Source: Cyrtodaria siliqua (Eukaryota; Mollusca; Bivalvia; Adapedonta; Hiatellidae). Taken from it: DNA of 64,000 bases. A program made the translations under genes and the position numbers. Within the stretch, counting starts at the first letter, position 1; each line of letters starts with the position of its first letter. Below are positions 35,598 to 63,424 of the stretch, piece by piece. Where the stretch lies: positions 62,001-126,000 of the forward strand of contig JAWPHD010006808.1 of NCBI GenBank assembly GCA_037043455.1, written 5' to 3'. The notes beneath the pieces are model-generated. The model worked only from the letters and a program-made list of their open reading frames with translations, made no database searches and was not told where the DNA came from.

Positions 35598-35605
35598 TAT
35601 TTATA
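35598..35605 (-). promoter_or_regulatory. TATA box of the peptide-precursor gene
   Basis: TATAAATA on the minus strand (within ggcaggtataaatacgaaca), about 30 bp before the predicted transcription start and 84 bp before the exon 1 donor. Confidence 0.5.
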
Positions 35606-35639
35606 CCTGCCGAAAACTGTATCCTGCTTCCCATATCCT

Positions 35640-36510
35640 TAATTGCTGTACCGGTTGATCCTTTTTCGTAGAAGAAGAATGTTTGTCCTAATATAAGTAA
35701 TTAAAAAAACGTCGTAATGAAAACAAATGTGTTTATATCCTATGTGTAAGGCGACGCTATCCCGGCTGACTCTGGATGACATGATTTGAGTATTTATGAA
35801 TATTTAATAGGTTGCTTCTCATTATCCGTCTTATTGTTTTGGATAAAAACCATTAACTACGTCAACAACACTGTACGAATATGTGTATTATGTGTCAACA
35901 TGGTGAAACTATCGCTCAACTAACACGTGTATGAAAAGTGGTTGGTACATCAGACTCTTTCTAAAATAAAATAGCATGTTTAGTATGTCTTTCTTTCTTT
36001 TTCTATCATCGTTGTGGCCCATTTACTTGTACTGGGGCTTGGGTGGTGTTGGGGCTTTGGTGGTGGTGGTGTGGGGGTGGGTATTGGGAATTGGGCGGTG
36101 GGGAATATGGAATATGAAAAAAAAACATTTGCCTCATATGGAATATGGAAACAAATAATTTGTCAAGTATTTTTGTCTATACGGAAAATAATGTTTTTGT
36201 CTATATGAAAAAATAGGTAAATTAAAAAAAAACATATGGTATATGGAAAAAAATAACAGAGGCTCATTTGTTTCCCTCTATATATTGTATTTATTTATCT
36301 ATTTATTCAGCTTTTCCTGTCCCAATGTATTTGCCGTATTATTGTATCCCTAGCATTCACAATTTCAAAATGTTAACTTCAAGTAGGAAGGGTTTAATCT
36401 ACTGTTGGTAGAACCCATTTGTCATTATAATCTTGCCGTCGTATTATGTTGATATTACTCTGTATGTATGTCCAAATCAACATTAAATCAACATTAGTTA
36501 GTGTTCATTG
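35640..36510. other. intergenic spacer between the divergent precursor and PHM-like genes
   Basis: It contains a G-rich run (36035-36100) and 'catatggaatatggaaa'-type short repeats. No exon was found. Confidence 0.4.
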
Positions 36511-36694
36511 AGTGGAATTTTAACAAAATAAAGCCACAACATTCGCTCCTTGAATTTTAACAAAATAGAAACCCGGATGAAGCGACTTTAGGGAGCGAAT
36601 GTTTCGGCTTTATTTGAATTTTAACAAAATAGAAACCCGCATGAAGCGACTTTAGGGAGCGAATGTTGTGGCTTTATTTTGTTAAAATTCCACT
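36511..36694. mobile_element. palindromic MITE with an internal duplication
   Basis: The ends 'agtggaattttaacaaaata' and 'tattttgttaaaattccact' are inverted. Inside, 'gaattttaacaaaatagaaa' followed by cccgg/cccgcatgaagcgact is duplicated (36553 and 36617). A partial relative lies near 37020-37090. Confidence 0.65.
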
Positions 36695-37137
36695 TAATAA
36701 ATATTGACTTACTTAGTGGTTACCGTAATTTTCATTAATTTAATGAAGGATGAAAAATAAAACATTGATATGTAAATGAAAATGAACATTTCCGCCAGCG
36801 CAGTGTACCATTGTATTATACCGCATGCGCAAAGCGTCTTGAACACATAATAAAATAGTGATCGCACTAAAAGAGACATACGTTTATACAAAATTTGAAA
36901 ATCTATTCGATCTGATTGGATTGAAAATAGATGAAACACTCAAAACGTTTTAAAACTGCCTCAATTAACCGTAGTGTTTAACCTACTTTTCGATCCAACA
37001 GACTAGATTAGTGTTTATCAAGTGGATTTGTAACAAAATAAAAAATAAAAACTGTCTCCCTACTTTTGTTAAAGCAGCTATCCCGCCAACAACAGCCGAC
37101 TTTTGCAACATAATTATGTACACCGTTTGTAAACTTA

Positions 37138-37235
37138 CTGACGACGAGCTATATAAAATTATATAACTTAATGTTTTGAGAATCCAAATTCTATTGATAC
37201 AATATAAAGGGTTTTAACCATCCAGACCAAACCCA
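37138..37235 (-). repeat. dispersed repeat (copy 3 of 3, inverted)
   Basis: 'gttttgagaatccaaattct' to 'ccagaccaaaccca' is the reverse complement of the copies at 1681 and 25725. Confidence 0.5.
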
Positions 37236-37242
37236 ATAACTG

Positions 37243-37260
37243 GATGTATGTAAGTAAGTA

Positions 37261-37302
<42 letters not shown>

Positions 37303-37335
37303 AAAGTAAATAAGTAAGTAAAGTAAATAAATAAA
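37243..37335. repeat. (AAGT)n microsatellite
   Basis: Tandem gtaa/aagt tetramers with minor interruptions. Confidence 0.9.
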
Positions 37336-37799
37336 TATATTATTATACTGGCATGTGTATAATAATATAAATAATACATTTTACAAGAACAGTTACAGAA
37401 GCACCCGACCCCATGGGCCTATAAGTCACTTTTAATAATTATCGAATGATAGTCAATATATACATTAGTGTCAATCTCAAATGCATGCATTGTGTCAGTA
37501 AGTATATTCCTGACATGCATATACTCATCAGTGAGATTCACCTCTAATATAATCATTATTCATAAAATTGCAAATTATTTCAACATCGTCAACTAATTTA
37601 ATTCAAATTGTAATTTGGTTTTAAATTTGCTTTGCTGCAAGTACGATTTTGATTAAGTTTAAATTTCGATCATTCGAGAACATTTCCGTTGAAAAATATT
37701 TGAGTTTTTCTTGTTTTTGTTTTGTTTTGGAGAAACTTCTATGAACAAACAATTACCGGGAATTTGAAGTGTTCGCTACAAGGATTGCTTCTGCTTCTG

Positions 37800-37864
37800 A
37801 TTGGCTGAGCGTCAACATGTCACATCAATCAACAACGTAAACAGGATGTACTGTCGTATATAAT
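37800..37864 (+). promoter_or_regulatory. core promoter of the PHM-like gene (inverted CCAAT and TATA)
   Basis: An inverted CCAAT box (ATTGG within tgattggctg) at about 37800 is followed by TATATAAT at 37857-37864, giving a predicted start near 37888. The 5' UTR would be about 165 nt, with the ATG at 38056. Confidence 0.4.
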
Positions 37865-38055
37865 CGCGTGGGATAGTCAAAACTGTTTAGTTAACGAGAC
37901 ACAGTTGTAAGATATAGCTGGCAATAGAATATAAATTAGTATTTTATTTTTATTTATTTACTTTTCTTTCTTTCTTTTTTTTTACAAAAGGTGTTCTCCG
38001 TATATAGACTCAAAAAAAGAGAAATAATATCGAATTTTAAACATAAAATAAGGAA

Positions 38056-54189
<16,134 letters not shown>

Positions 54190-54500
54190 AACACAACAAT
54201 GGCACTTACTTTATTCACATGATCCTCTGTAGTCTGTGTGTTATGTCCGGCATGGAAAGATAGAACAATGTCATTTACGTGCATGCACATGATCCTCTGT
54301 TTCTCTGCGTGTTGTGCATAAATGCTAAACTGTAATGACATTTACCAGTGTATGCCACGAATGTTGGGAACACGAGTGTTTTTGTGCTATCTGATGCTGT
54401 ATTTTTATATTACTAATGACGTTATGGAAAATGTTCAGTACTTTATTTATGACTTATGATAAAGAAGCATTCACAAAACATTATTGTTATGCTATAACAT
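54190..54500 (+). other. 3' flank of the PHM-like gene
   Basis: It contains two copies of 'acatgatcctctgt' (54216 and 54288). No canonical AATAAA was noticed before the repeat field begins, so the transcript end is not assigned. Confidence 0.4.
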
Positions 54501-54504
54501 ACAT

Positions 54505-54830
54505 GAGCCCAGGCTGGCATGAACCGAAGAGGCCCGGGTTGGTATGGACCAATGAGGCCCTAGTCGGTATGGACCAAAGATAACTTAGATGGCATGGACC
54601 ATAGAGGACCTAGTTTGAATGGGACAAACACATCATAGTTAGCATGGCCCAAAGAGACCCTATTTGGTATGGACCAAAGAGGCCCTAGCTGGAATGGGCC
54701 AAAGATACCATAGCTGGCATGGACCAAAGAGACCCTAGTTGGCATAGACCAAAAATGTCCTAGTTGATATTGCCTAAAGAGGCTCTATTTGGCATAAAAA
54801 GGCCCCAGTTGGCATGTGCCAAAGATACAG
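54505..54830. repeat. 25-bp tandem repeat, about 13 degenerate copies
   Basis: Consensus near ggcatggaccaaagaggccc followed by tagtt. Adjacent copies differ at several positions. Confidence 0.85.
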
Positions 54831-55485
54831 CTAACTGTTATTCTTTAGTTTGAAACTGAATAGAATGGTGCTCGAGAAGTTAAACATGTTATTTATTTGC
54901 AGTAATCATCATAATCCTCACCATTAACATCCCAGTATATGTCCTGATTAACATCCCAGTATATGTCCTGAGTAACATACCAGTATATGTCCTGATTAAT
55001 ATCCCAGTATATGTCCTGATTAACATCCCTGTATATGTCCTGATTAACATCCCAGTATATGTGCTGATTAACATCCCAGTATATGTCCTGAGTAACATAC
55101 CAGTATATGTCCTGATTAATATCCCAGTATATGTCCTGATTAACATCCCTGTATATGTCCTGATTAACATCCCAGTATATGTCTGATTAACATCCCAGTA
55201 TATGTCTGAGTAACATCCCAGTATATGTCCTGAGTAACATCCCAGTAAATGTCCTGATTAACATCCCAGTATATGTCCTGAGTAACATCCCAGTAAATGT
55301 CCTGAGTAACATCCCAGTATATGTCCTGAGTAACATCCCAGTATATGTCCTGAGTAACATCCCAGTATATGTCCTGATTAACATCCCAGTATATGTCCTG
55401 AGTAACATCCCGGTATATGTCCTGAGTAACATCCCAGTATATGTCCTGATTAACATCCCAGTATATGTCCTGAGTAATATCCCAG

Positions 55486-55825
55486 CAGTGTATTAGCCAA
55501 CCGTGCAGCCGTCTTTTGCACGGCCGTTTTTGAAAAATCGCGGCCAATATTTGGAGGAGTGGGTGGGGTAAAAAAACAAAAAAAAATCTTTTTTTTTTTA
55601 ACAACACTTCCAAACTCTTACTGTCACAATATTGTTATGTTCTGTATTCATTTATAGAAGAATATTATCTAAAATGCAGCTTTTTCACCTTTATCTGTGA
55701 AAACAAATTACCCCAGAGACATCCACTTGTCACAAATTGACGCGTAACGCGTGTTAGCTAATTGTTTTGCACACCCTGTTCGCATAATTGCACACCCGGT
55801 TGTTGAATTTCTGCCTAATACACTG
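55486..55825. mobile_element. hAT-like MITE, copy 1
   Basis: Terminal inverted repeats CAGTGTATTAG...CTAATACACTG. The flanking 8-bp sequences tatcccag and catcctag are both versions of the array's own catcccag, as expected for an 8-bp hAT target duplication. It includes the hairpin ccgtgca...tgcacgg. Confidence 0.7.
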
Positions 55826-56359
55826 CATCCTAGTATATGTCCTGATTAACATCCCAGTATATGTGCTGATTAACATCCCAGTATATGTCCTGAGTAACAT
55901 ACCAGTATATGTCCTGATTAATATCCCAGTATATGTCCTGATTAACATCCCTGTATATGTCCTGATTAACATCCCAGTATATGTGCTGATTAACATCCCA
56001 GTATATGTCCTGAGTAACATACCAGTATATGTCCTGATTAATATCCCAGTATATGTCCTGATTAACATCCCTGTATATGTCCTGATTAACATCCCAGTAT
56101 ATGTCTGATTAACATCCCAGTATATGTCTGAGTAACATCCCAGTATATGTCCTGAGTAACATCCCAGTAAATGTCCTGATTAACATCCCAGTATATGTCC
56201 TGAGTAACATCCCAGTATATGTCCTGAGTAACATCCCAGTATATGTCCTGATTAACATCCCAGTATATGTCCTGAGTAACATCCCGGTATATGTCCTGAG
56301 TAACATCCCAGTATATGTCCTGATTAACATCCCAGTATATGTCCTGAGTAATATCCCAG

Positions 56360-56699
56360 CAGTGTATTAGCCAACCGTGCAGCCGTCTTTTGCACGGCCG
56401 TTTTTGAAAAATCGCGGCCAATATTTGGAGGAGTGGGTGGGGTAAAAAAACAAAAAAAAATCTTTTTTTTTTTAACAACACTTCCAAACTCTTACTGTCA
56501 CAATATTGTTATGTTCTGTATTCATTTATAGAAGAATATTATCTAAAATGCAGCTTTTTCACCTTTATCTGTGAAAACAAATTACCCCAGAGACATCCAC
56601 TTGTCACAAATTGACGCGTAACGCGTGTTAGCTAATTGTTTTGCACACCCTGTTCGCATAATTGCACACCCGGTTGTTGAATTTCTGCCTAATACACTG
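56360..56699. mobile_element. hAT-like MITE, copy 2 (co-amplified)
   Basis: It lies exactly 874 bp after copy 1, with the same flanks and the same internal sequence. It was duplicated with the array and not inserted again. Confidence 0.7.
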
Positions 56700-57233
56700 C
56701 ATCCTAGTATATGTCCTGATTAACATCCCAGTATATGTGCTGATTAACATCCCAGTATATGTCCTGAGTAACATACCAGTATATGTCCTGATTAATATCC
56801 CAGTATATGTCCTGATTAACATCCCTGTATATGTCCTGATTAACATCCCAGTATATGTGCTGATTAACATCCCAGTATATGTCCTGAGTAACATACCAGT
56901 ATATGTCCTGATTAATATCCCAGTATATGTCCTGATTAACATCCCTGTATATGTCCTGATTAACATCCCAGTATATGTCTGATTAACATCCCAGTATATG
57001 TCTGAGTAACATCCCAGTATATGTCCTGAGTAACATCCCAGTAAATGTCCTGATTAACATCCCAGTATATGTCCTGAGTAACATCCCAGTATATGTCCTG
57101 AGTAACATCCCAGTATATGTCCTGATTAACATCCCAGTATATGTCCTGAGTAACATCCCGGTATATGTTCTGAGTAACATCCCAGTATATGTCCTGATTA
57201 ACATCCCAGTATATGTCCTGAGTAATATCCCAG

Positions 57234-57573
57234 CAGTGTATTAGCCAACCGTGCAGCCGTCTTTTGCACGGCCGTTTTTGAAAAATCGCGGCCAATATTT
57301 GGAGGAGTGGGTGGGGTAAAAAAACAAAAAAAAATCTTTTTTTCTTTAACAACACTTCCAAACTCTTACTGTCACAATATTGTTATGTTCTGTATTCATT
57401 TATAGAAGAATATTATCTAAAATGCAGCTTTTTCACCTTTATCTGTGAAAACAAATTACCCCAGAGACATCCACTTGTCACAAATTGACGCGTAACGCGT
57501 GTTAGCTAATTGTTTTGCACACCCTGTTCGCATAATTGCACACCCGGTTGTTGAATTTCTGCCTAATACACTG
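57234..57573. mobile_element. hAT-like MITE, copy 3 (co-amplified)
   Basis: It lies exactly 874 bp after copy 2 and is nearly identical. One visible change is in the T-run (tttttctttaac in place of an unbroken run). Confidence 0.7.
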
Positions 57574-59039
57574 CATCCTAGTATATGTCCTGATTAACAT
57601 CCCAGTATATGTGCTGATTAACATCCCAGTATATGTGCTGATTAACATCCCAGTATATGTCCTGAGTAATATCCCAGTATATGTGCTGATTAACATCCCA
57701 GTATATGTGCTGATTAACATCCCAGTATATGTGCTGATTAACATCCCAGTATATGTCCTGAGTAACATCCCAGTATATGTCCTGATTAACATCCCAGTAT
57801 ATGTCCTGAGTAACATCCCAGTATATGTGCTGATTAACATCCCAGTATATGTGCTGATTAACATCCCAGTATATGTGCTGATTAACATCCCAGTATATGT
57901 GCTGATTAACATCCCAGTATATGTCCTGATTAACATCCCAGTATATGTCCTGAGTAACATCCCAGTATATGTCCTGATTAACATCCCAGTATATGTCCTG
58001 ATTAACATCCCAGTAAATGTCCTGAGTAACATCCCAGTAAATGTCCTGATTAACATCCCAGTATATGTCCTGATTAACATCCCAGTATATGTCCTGATTA
58101 ACATCCCAGTAAATGTCCTGATTAACATCCCAGTATATGTCCTGATTAACATCCCAGTATATGTCCTGAGTAACATCCCAGTATATGTCCTGATTAACAT
58201 CCCAGTATATGTCCTGAGTAACATCCCAGTATATGTCCTGATTAACATCCCAGTATATGTCCTGAGTAACATCCCAGTAAATGTCCTGATTAACATCCCA
58301 GTATATGTCCTGATTAACATCCCAGTATATGTCCTGATTAACATCCCAGTATATGTCCTGAGTAACATCCCAGTATATGTCCTGAGTAACATCCCAGTAT
58401 ATGTCCTGAGTAACATCCCAGTAAATGTCCTGATTAACATCCCAGTATATGTCCTGATTAACATCCCAGTATATGTCCTGATTAACATCCCAGTAAATGT
58501 CCTGATTAACATCCCAGTATATGTGCTGATTAACATCCCAGTATATGTCCTGAGTAACATCCCAGTAAATGTCCTGATTAACATCCCAGTATATGTCCTG
58601 ATTAACATCCCAGTATATGTCCTGATTAACATCCCAGTATATGTCCTGATTAACATCCCAGTAAATGTCCTGATTAACATCCCAGTAAATGTCCTGATTA
58701 ACATCCCAGTATATGTCCTGATTAACATCCCAGTATATGTCCTGATTAACATCCCAGTATATGTCCTGAGTAACATCCCAGTAAATGTCCTGAGTAACAT
58801 CCCAGTATATGTGCTGATTAACATCCCAGTATATGTCCTGAGTAACATCCCAGTATATGTGCTGAGTAACATCCCAGTATATGTGCTGATTAACATCCCA
58901 GTATATGTCCTGATTAACATCCCAGTATATGTGCTGAGTAAACAATCGCAGTCCTTTATATGTTTACATTAACATATAGTGGATGTGATTAATATAATAT
59001 GGAATTGTAATTGACAAAGACATATTGGTGTTGGAACCC

Positions 59040-59330
59040 TAAACGTGAAAACGGTCATACATGTGAAAACTGCCATAAATGTAATAACATTTTACCATAA
59101 ACGTTAAACTTACCATAAATGTGAAAACCCTTGTCATAAATATGAAAACTGTCATAATTATAATAACATTTTACCATAAACGTGAAACTTACCATAAATG
59201 TGAAAACCCTTGTCATAAATGTGAAAACTGTCATAAATGTAATAACATTTTACCATAAACGTGAATCTTACCATACATGTGAAAACTCTTGTCATACATG
59301 TGAAAACGACCCTGGTGATCAATGTAATAA
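59040..59330. repeat. ~80-bp tandem repeat of ccataaa(c/t)gtgaaa phrases
   Basis: 'taataacattttaccataaa' recurs at about 59081, 59160 and 59240, with 'cataaatgtgaaaac' phrases between. Confidence 0.8.
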
Positions 59331-59429
59331 CATTTTACCTTAAACCTGAATACTTTTTTTTTTACCGTAAACGTGAAAACAAAGCAACGTTAAACGTGAA
59401 AACTTTTTTCCTTCACCCTTTATCCTTTG

Positions 59430-59985
59430 TGAACTGTATGTGTCTCTGTAGTTGCTGGGCATTGTTGGTCACCAAAAATGACCTGTTGTCCGTCGTTCGT
59501 CCGTCCGTCCGTCCGTACGTCCTTCCATTATTTTTGTGTTGTCTACACTCTAGTTTACCAAACTTGCTAATTGATAAAGCGCGGACGAGCTCGGAAAGAA
59601 CTTCTCGGATGATAAAAATCTGAGTTATGGTCCTTGATCTAATGAAAAATGCTAAAATGTGTCTTGTCAGCCTCTATCATGTCTATCACATTCATTTTGC
59701 GTATGATCTTGACCAAACTTGGCCAGAGTCTTAATATTGATGAAAGCTCAAACGAGTTCAAATACCACTAATATCGGTTCATAAACATTATGAGTTATGT
59801 CCCTTGATTTAATGGGGGAAAAATGCTATAATTTGATTTATCAACATTCTAGCGACTGCATTTTGCATCCGATCTTTACCAAACTTGGTCAAAGTCTTAA
59901 TATTGACAAAAGATCAATAAGTTTGTCAACCACATCTAAAGGAAAAATAAAAAAGGAGTTGTTGCCCTTGATTTATTGAAAAAAA
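59430..59985. mobile_element. left arm of a second long inverted-repeat structure
   Basis: It is the reverse complement of 63425-63973. From the outside: 'gaactgtatgtgtctctgta', 'gtccgtcgttcgtccgtccg', 'aaagcgcggacgagctcg', 'atcttgaccaaacttggcca', 'ccactaatatcggttcataa' and 'ggagttgttgcccttgattt'. Confidence 0.75.
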
Positions 59986-60084
59986 AAAAAATGCTTTGTC
60001 AATCAGTAGGTACTTATTTTCCATCCGATCTTTACAAAACAAATGTTCAGAAAGCTAATAGCTACAAAGGAAAACCAGCATTCA

Positions 60085-60367
60085 TTCTGGTCGATTCGGC
60101 AGAGAAAGAATTGAAAGAAATAATCGTGTATGTCAGCTTTGTGTTACAAATGAAGTAGAAGACGAGTATCATTTTGTGTTTATATGTCCCTTGTATTCAG
60201 ATTTAAGAACAGTGTATTTAAAGCGTTTCTATAGACATAGACCTAGTATGTATAAATTTACGCTTCTCCTTCAAAGTAATAACAAATCAGAAATACTTCT
60301 GCTAAGCAAATTTATCAATAAAGCATTTTTGCTTCGTATAAATCGTTTAAACAATAATAATATTTAA
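60085..60367 (+). pseudogene. LINE C-terminal fragment
   Basis: RQRKNERNNRVCQLC (one frame), then EDEYHFVFICPLYSDLRTVY and RHRPSMYKFTLLLQSNN (continuing), ending TAA. It is the same Cys-Cys-His-Cys tail as at 48900. A 3' flank with gaataaagaat follows at 60628. It lies inside the second inverted-repeat structure. Confidence 0.65.
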
Positions 60368-60879
60368 TAGCGACCTAACTTATTTACTAAGAAAATTAGA
60401 TTTTCTGGGCGGAGGGATATTCCCTACTGTATATTGTGATTAGTGTCAGTTCCACTAAGACTGAAATTGCTAATAGGAGTGCATCCAATATTTATTATAC
60501 CTCTGAATTTGTATTTATTTGATTCAATTTATTTTTTAATGTATTGTCATACACCATAACTATTCACGTGTAGATTGAATGTATGTATATGCTTTTGTGT
60601 ATCACGAAAAACTGTAAAGTTTAAGTGAATAAAGAATATGTTCTATCTGATTCACACCCATCACATGAAGGCCCCACCCCATCCCCCTCACCTCCCCGCC
60701 CCCAGTCCGATCCCCTCCCCCTCTCTCTTTCTGTAACAATAGACAATTATTGTAAAAACAATAGTTCATATCGACTGTGTTACTATTTTGTCACTAATTA
60801 TCTTTTTATGCGCACGCTTTGAAGGGAAAATAAACGGGTCGAATGTCGCGCAGAGCGGGCGGGTGGAAGGAATTTAAAA

Positions 60880-61520
60880 GAGAACGCCTATTTGGATTTA
60901 CTTTATATTTAGGGACAATGGTTATGGACACAATATTCGGTCAATGTCGATAAGCATCCAGATCGCACTTGAGTTACGATCCTTTAATGTCGAAATTTGA
61001 CGATGTTTGCGGTTTTCGCCCAATAACGTTCGATAACCAGTCCCATTATAATTCGATCTTGTTAAAACTTTGGGACAGCATTTATGGACCTACTATCTGG
61101 GCGACGTTTAATAAACAGCCAGATCGCCAATCTAAAGCTAGAGTTATAGCCCTTTGATTTTTGAAAAATGAGGAATTTTGCAGTTTCCGCTCAATAACTT
61201 ATAATTTATAATCCAATATTATTGAACCTTGGGGACTTTGTTTATTGGCATAATATCTAGACCAAGTTCGATGACCAGCCATCGCACTTATAATGCCGTG
61301 AACTATGGCCCTTCGATTGTTGAAAGTTGATGATTTTTGCGGTGTCTGCTCAAAAACTTTGACATTTATATTTCAGTATTTATGAAACCTGGAGACAATA
61401 GTCGTAATATCTCGGACAAGTTTTATGACCAGCCAGATCTCACATATAATGTCGAAGTTATGACCCTTTGATTTTTAAAAACTAAATATTTGTTGCAATG
61501 TTCTCTCAATAATCTAATTT
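60880..61520. repeat. degenerate ~180-bp tandem repeat, about four copies
   Basis: 'agttatgaccctttgatttt' with 'gatgtttgcggt(t/g)t(t/c)(t/c)gc(t/c)caa' and 'gaccagccagatc(g/t)c' recurs. The open frame at 60969-61157 lies wholly within it and is not a gene. Confidence 0.7.
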
Positions 61521-62080
61521 TGATGTCTTTTCCCACTTATTGTCTTGGCATCAAATTACATAACTAGAAATGGGTTAAAAACAAAAGGAGCATAAATAAG
61601 TTATACATGGTTATATAAAATGGATTCATACGTAAGCTGGATGTACATTGTGTCAATTTGCCACTCTTATTTGGTTTGCTATAAAATTGAGTACCAAACA
61701 TGAAACATACAATGCCACATACGTCCGCTCCTTCACATCTTATAGTATTTAAGTTGTCCAGAGATTGCTTAGATAAATGACGATTCCGATCAAGTCCCTA
61801 TTTTTCAACTGATATGTATGTGATGAGATCGTTATGCTCACCGATACGAAGATCGGGGAGCACAGAGATGCCGCTGGCCATCTACTCTGTCGAATTAAAG
61901 AGGCACTACCTAAATCTACGCGATTTTTAATGTAAAATATTAAATACTCAATATTACTGCATTTATATGTATACAAAGCTATTTTATGAGTATTCTTAGA
62001 AGAAACATGGTTCGTATTCCAGTTCTGTAAATTGTCAATTATGATCAAAACAATATCTTGAATAAAATGCTGCCCAGCCG
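61521..62080. other. no gene; dispersed repeat on the minus strand
   Basis: The stretch at about 61850-61930 (minus strand: tagtgcctctttaattcgac, agagtagatggccagcggca) looks like a common repeat end. The 99-codon minus-strand frame across it has no protein-like features. Confidence 0.35.
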
Positions 62081-62226
62081 TTTATTCCTGCCGGAGAACT
62101 ACGAGTTTTTACGATTTTCTCGGACATGCGCAATGCGATTACAAACTATTCGCATTTTATTCCTGCCGGAGAACTACGAGTTTTTACGATTTTCTCGGAC
62201 ATGCGCAATGCGATTACAAACTATTC
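62081..62226. repeat. perfect 75-bp tandem duplication
   Basis: 'tttattcctgccggagaact' through 'gcgattacaaactattcg' is repeated exactly at 62081 and 62156. Two inverted 'gttccgat...atcggaac' motifs follow (62232-62260). Confidence 0.9.
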
Positions 62227-62229
62227 GGC

Positions 62230-63424
62230 GCAGTTCCGATAGCAAACGAATCGATCGGAACTCTTCGCTAATCAGACGAGGTAGTTCCGATTGTAAACGA
62301 ATAAGATCGGAAAATCTCCGCAATCGGCTTGTCTAAAACAATTACGAATACAATTTCAAAAATCCAATCTTTTCAATCCTGTTTTCCCCCAGCAAAACGC
62401 ATATTACATTGGGTGAAATTATTGCCATTTACCTTTTTCGTAGTCCTCTTTATAATTAAGTAAAGTTTATATCAATTGGTGGACAAAAAGATATAGGTAG
62501 AGCCCCTTTAAATAAAACCTGGTACACTAATAAAGGTCGAGAAGGGGAACGCATGAACCATAATTGTACATAGGTTCATGACAGAAAAAGCGCCCTTTTA
62601 TTCGCGAATTATTGTACGGAAATTGAGCCAAATGTAATGAAACTTCAAAATGATCAATGAAAGAAAAGTGCATAGTGCAAGAACCACACCTCTACCTTAA
62701 ATTATTGTTCTTTTACACTCTATTGTTTTCTTTTTAAAATGATCTTTCGATATTTTCCTGACTTGGATAACATGCACAATGAATTTAATAATAAATAACA
62801 ATAAATAAATAATACCCAGCTGTCAACCAATTTTACTCACCAATATATGTAGACATCACCTCCTGCAAGGTAAGCATGCTGATACCTACGTTTGAACCAA
62901 AGTCATACACAGGGCTTTCCATTTGGTTTTGTGTTACATGGAGATTTATACTTCTTCTTTTGTTGTTGTACTGTGGACTGCTAAAAGTAGCCTGTCAGCT
63001 AACCAAAGAGGGTAAAAAAAGAAGCAGAAAAATGATTATTAACAAGAGGGCCAGTGGACGCTCTACTTGCTAAAATAGCTCTTATAGCAGGTGAGTGGGG
63101 TGAGATGGACTATGATCATGTTACGCGTACATCTTGAATAAGTTTGGTCGGCACAGACATTTAAGGAGCTGGAGTGATATCAATATGTAAAGTTTAGCAT
63201 TTTAAAACTAACTCAAGGGCCATATCTCTACTGTTTCCAGTCTGACATGGCTGATTTCATATTCTGTCTACTCTTTCTTCTATGAGGTAAGGTGTGTGGG
63301 ATGGGGGTGGGGGTGGGTGGGGGAGGGGATCGGACTGGGGACGCGGGGGTGCATGGCGTAGGAATTGGGGGCCTTCATATGATGGGTGTGATTCAGATAC
63401 CTACTGATTAACAAAGCAATATTT
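62230..63424. other. no gene supported
   Basis: It contains the dispersed phrase 'caagagggccagtggacgct' (63047, also near 22500) and a G-rich tract at 63297-63370. A short frame with a hydrophobic stretch (62876-63073) overlaps this repeat and is not called. Confidence 0.4.

Larger units (their letters stand above)
54916..58940. repeat. 24-bp minisatellite with 874-bp higher-order structure
   Basis: Unit: atgtcctgattaacatccca followed by gtat. Common variants are gctg, ctgagtaa, gtaaatg and accagt. Arrays span 54916-55485, 55826-56359, 56700-57233 and 57574-58940. The first three are each followed by the same 340-bp insert. The fourth runs on for about 56 units without an insert. All frames in several phases are open because 24 is a multiple of three, so long open frames on both strands are not evidence of genes. 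Confidence 0.95.

Noticed and set aside
35521..35634. Cys-rich minus-strand frame (SCVYLFETPECVKRYLHRCNC) ending at a donor
   Set aside because: It overlaps a TATA box and would stop two codons after splicing to the next exon (ACA TAA). It is better explained as promoter plus non-coding exon 1 of the precursor gene.
54889..58945. CRISPR-like appearance of regular short direct repeats
   Set aside because: Units are contiguous, with no unique spacers, and the setting is a eukaryotic intergenic region.
57502..58972. Open frames of 455-478 codons on both strands of the 24-bp array (MLIRTYTG, VYVLINIP, NQDIYWDV repeats)
   Set aside because: A 24-bp unit without stops keeps several frames open. 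There is no signal exon, no consistent start, no codon-position bias and no unique end, unlike the 33-bp peptide array.
59261..59623. 120-codon frame with CLCSCWALLVTKNDL
   Set aside because: It lies across a tandem repeat and the left inverted arm. The same sequence is present inverted at 63778-63969 as dispersed repeat DNA.
62838..62900. 22-nt minus-strand exon (ccttgcag|GAGGTGATGTCTACATATAT TG|gtgagt)
   Set aside because: Good splice consensus but no partner exons or protein context. Likely chance.
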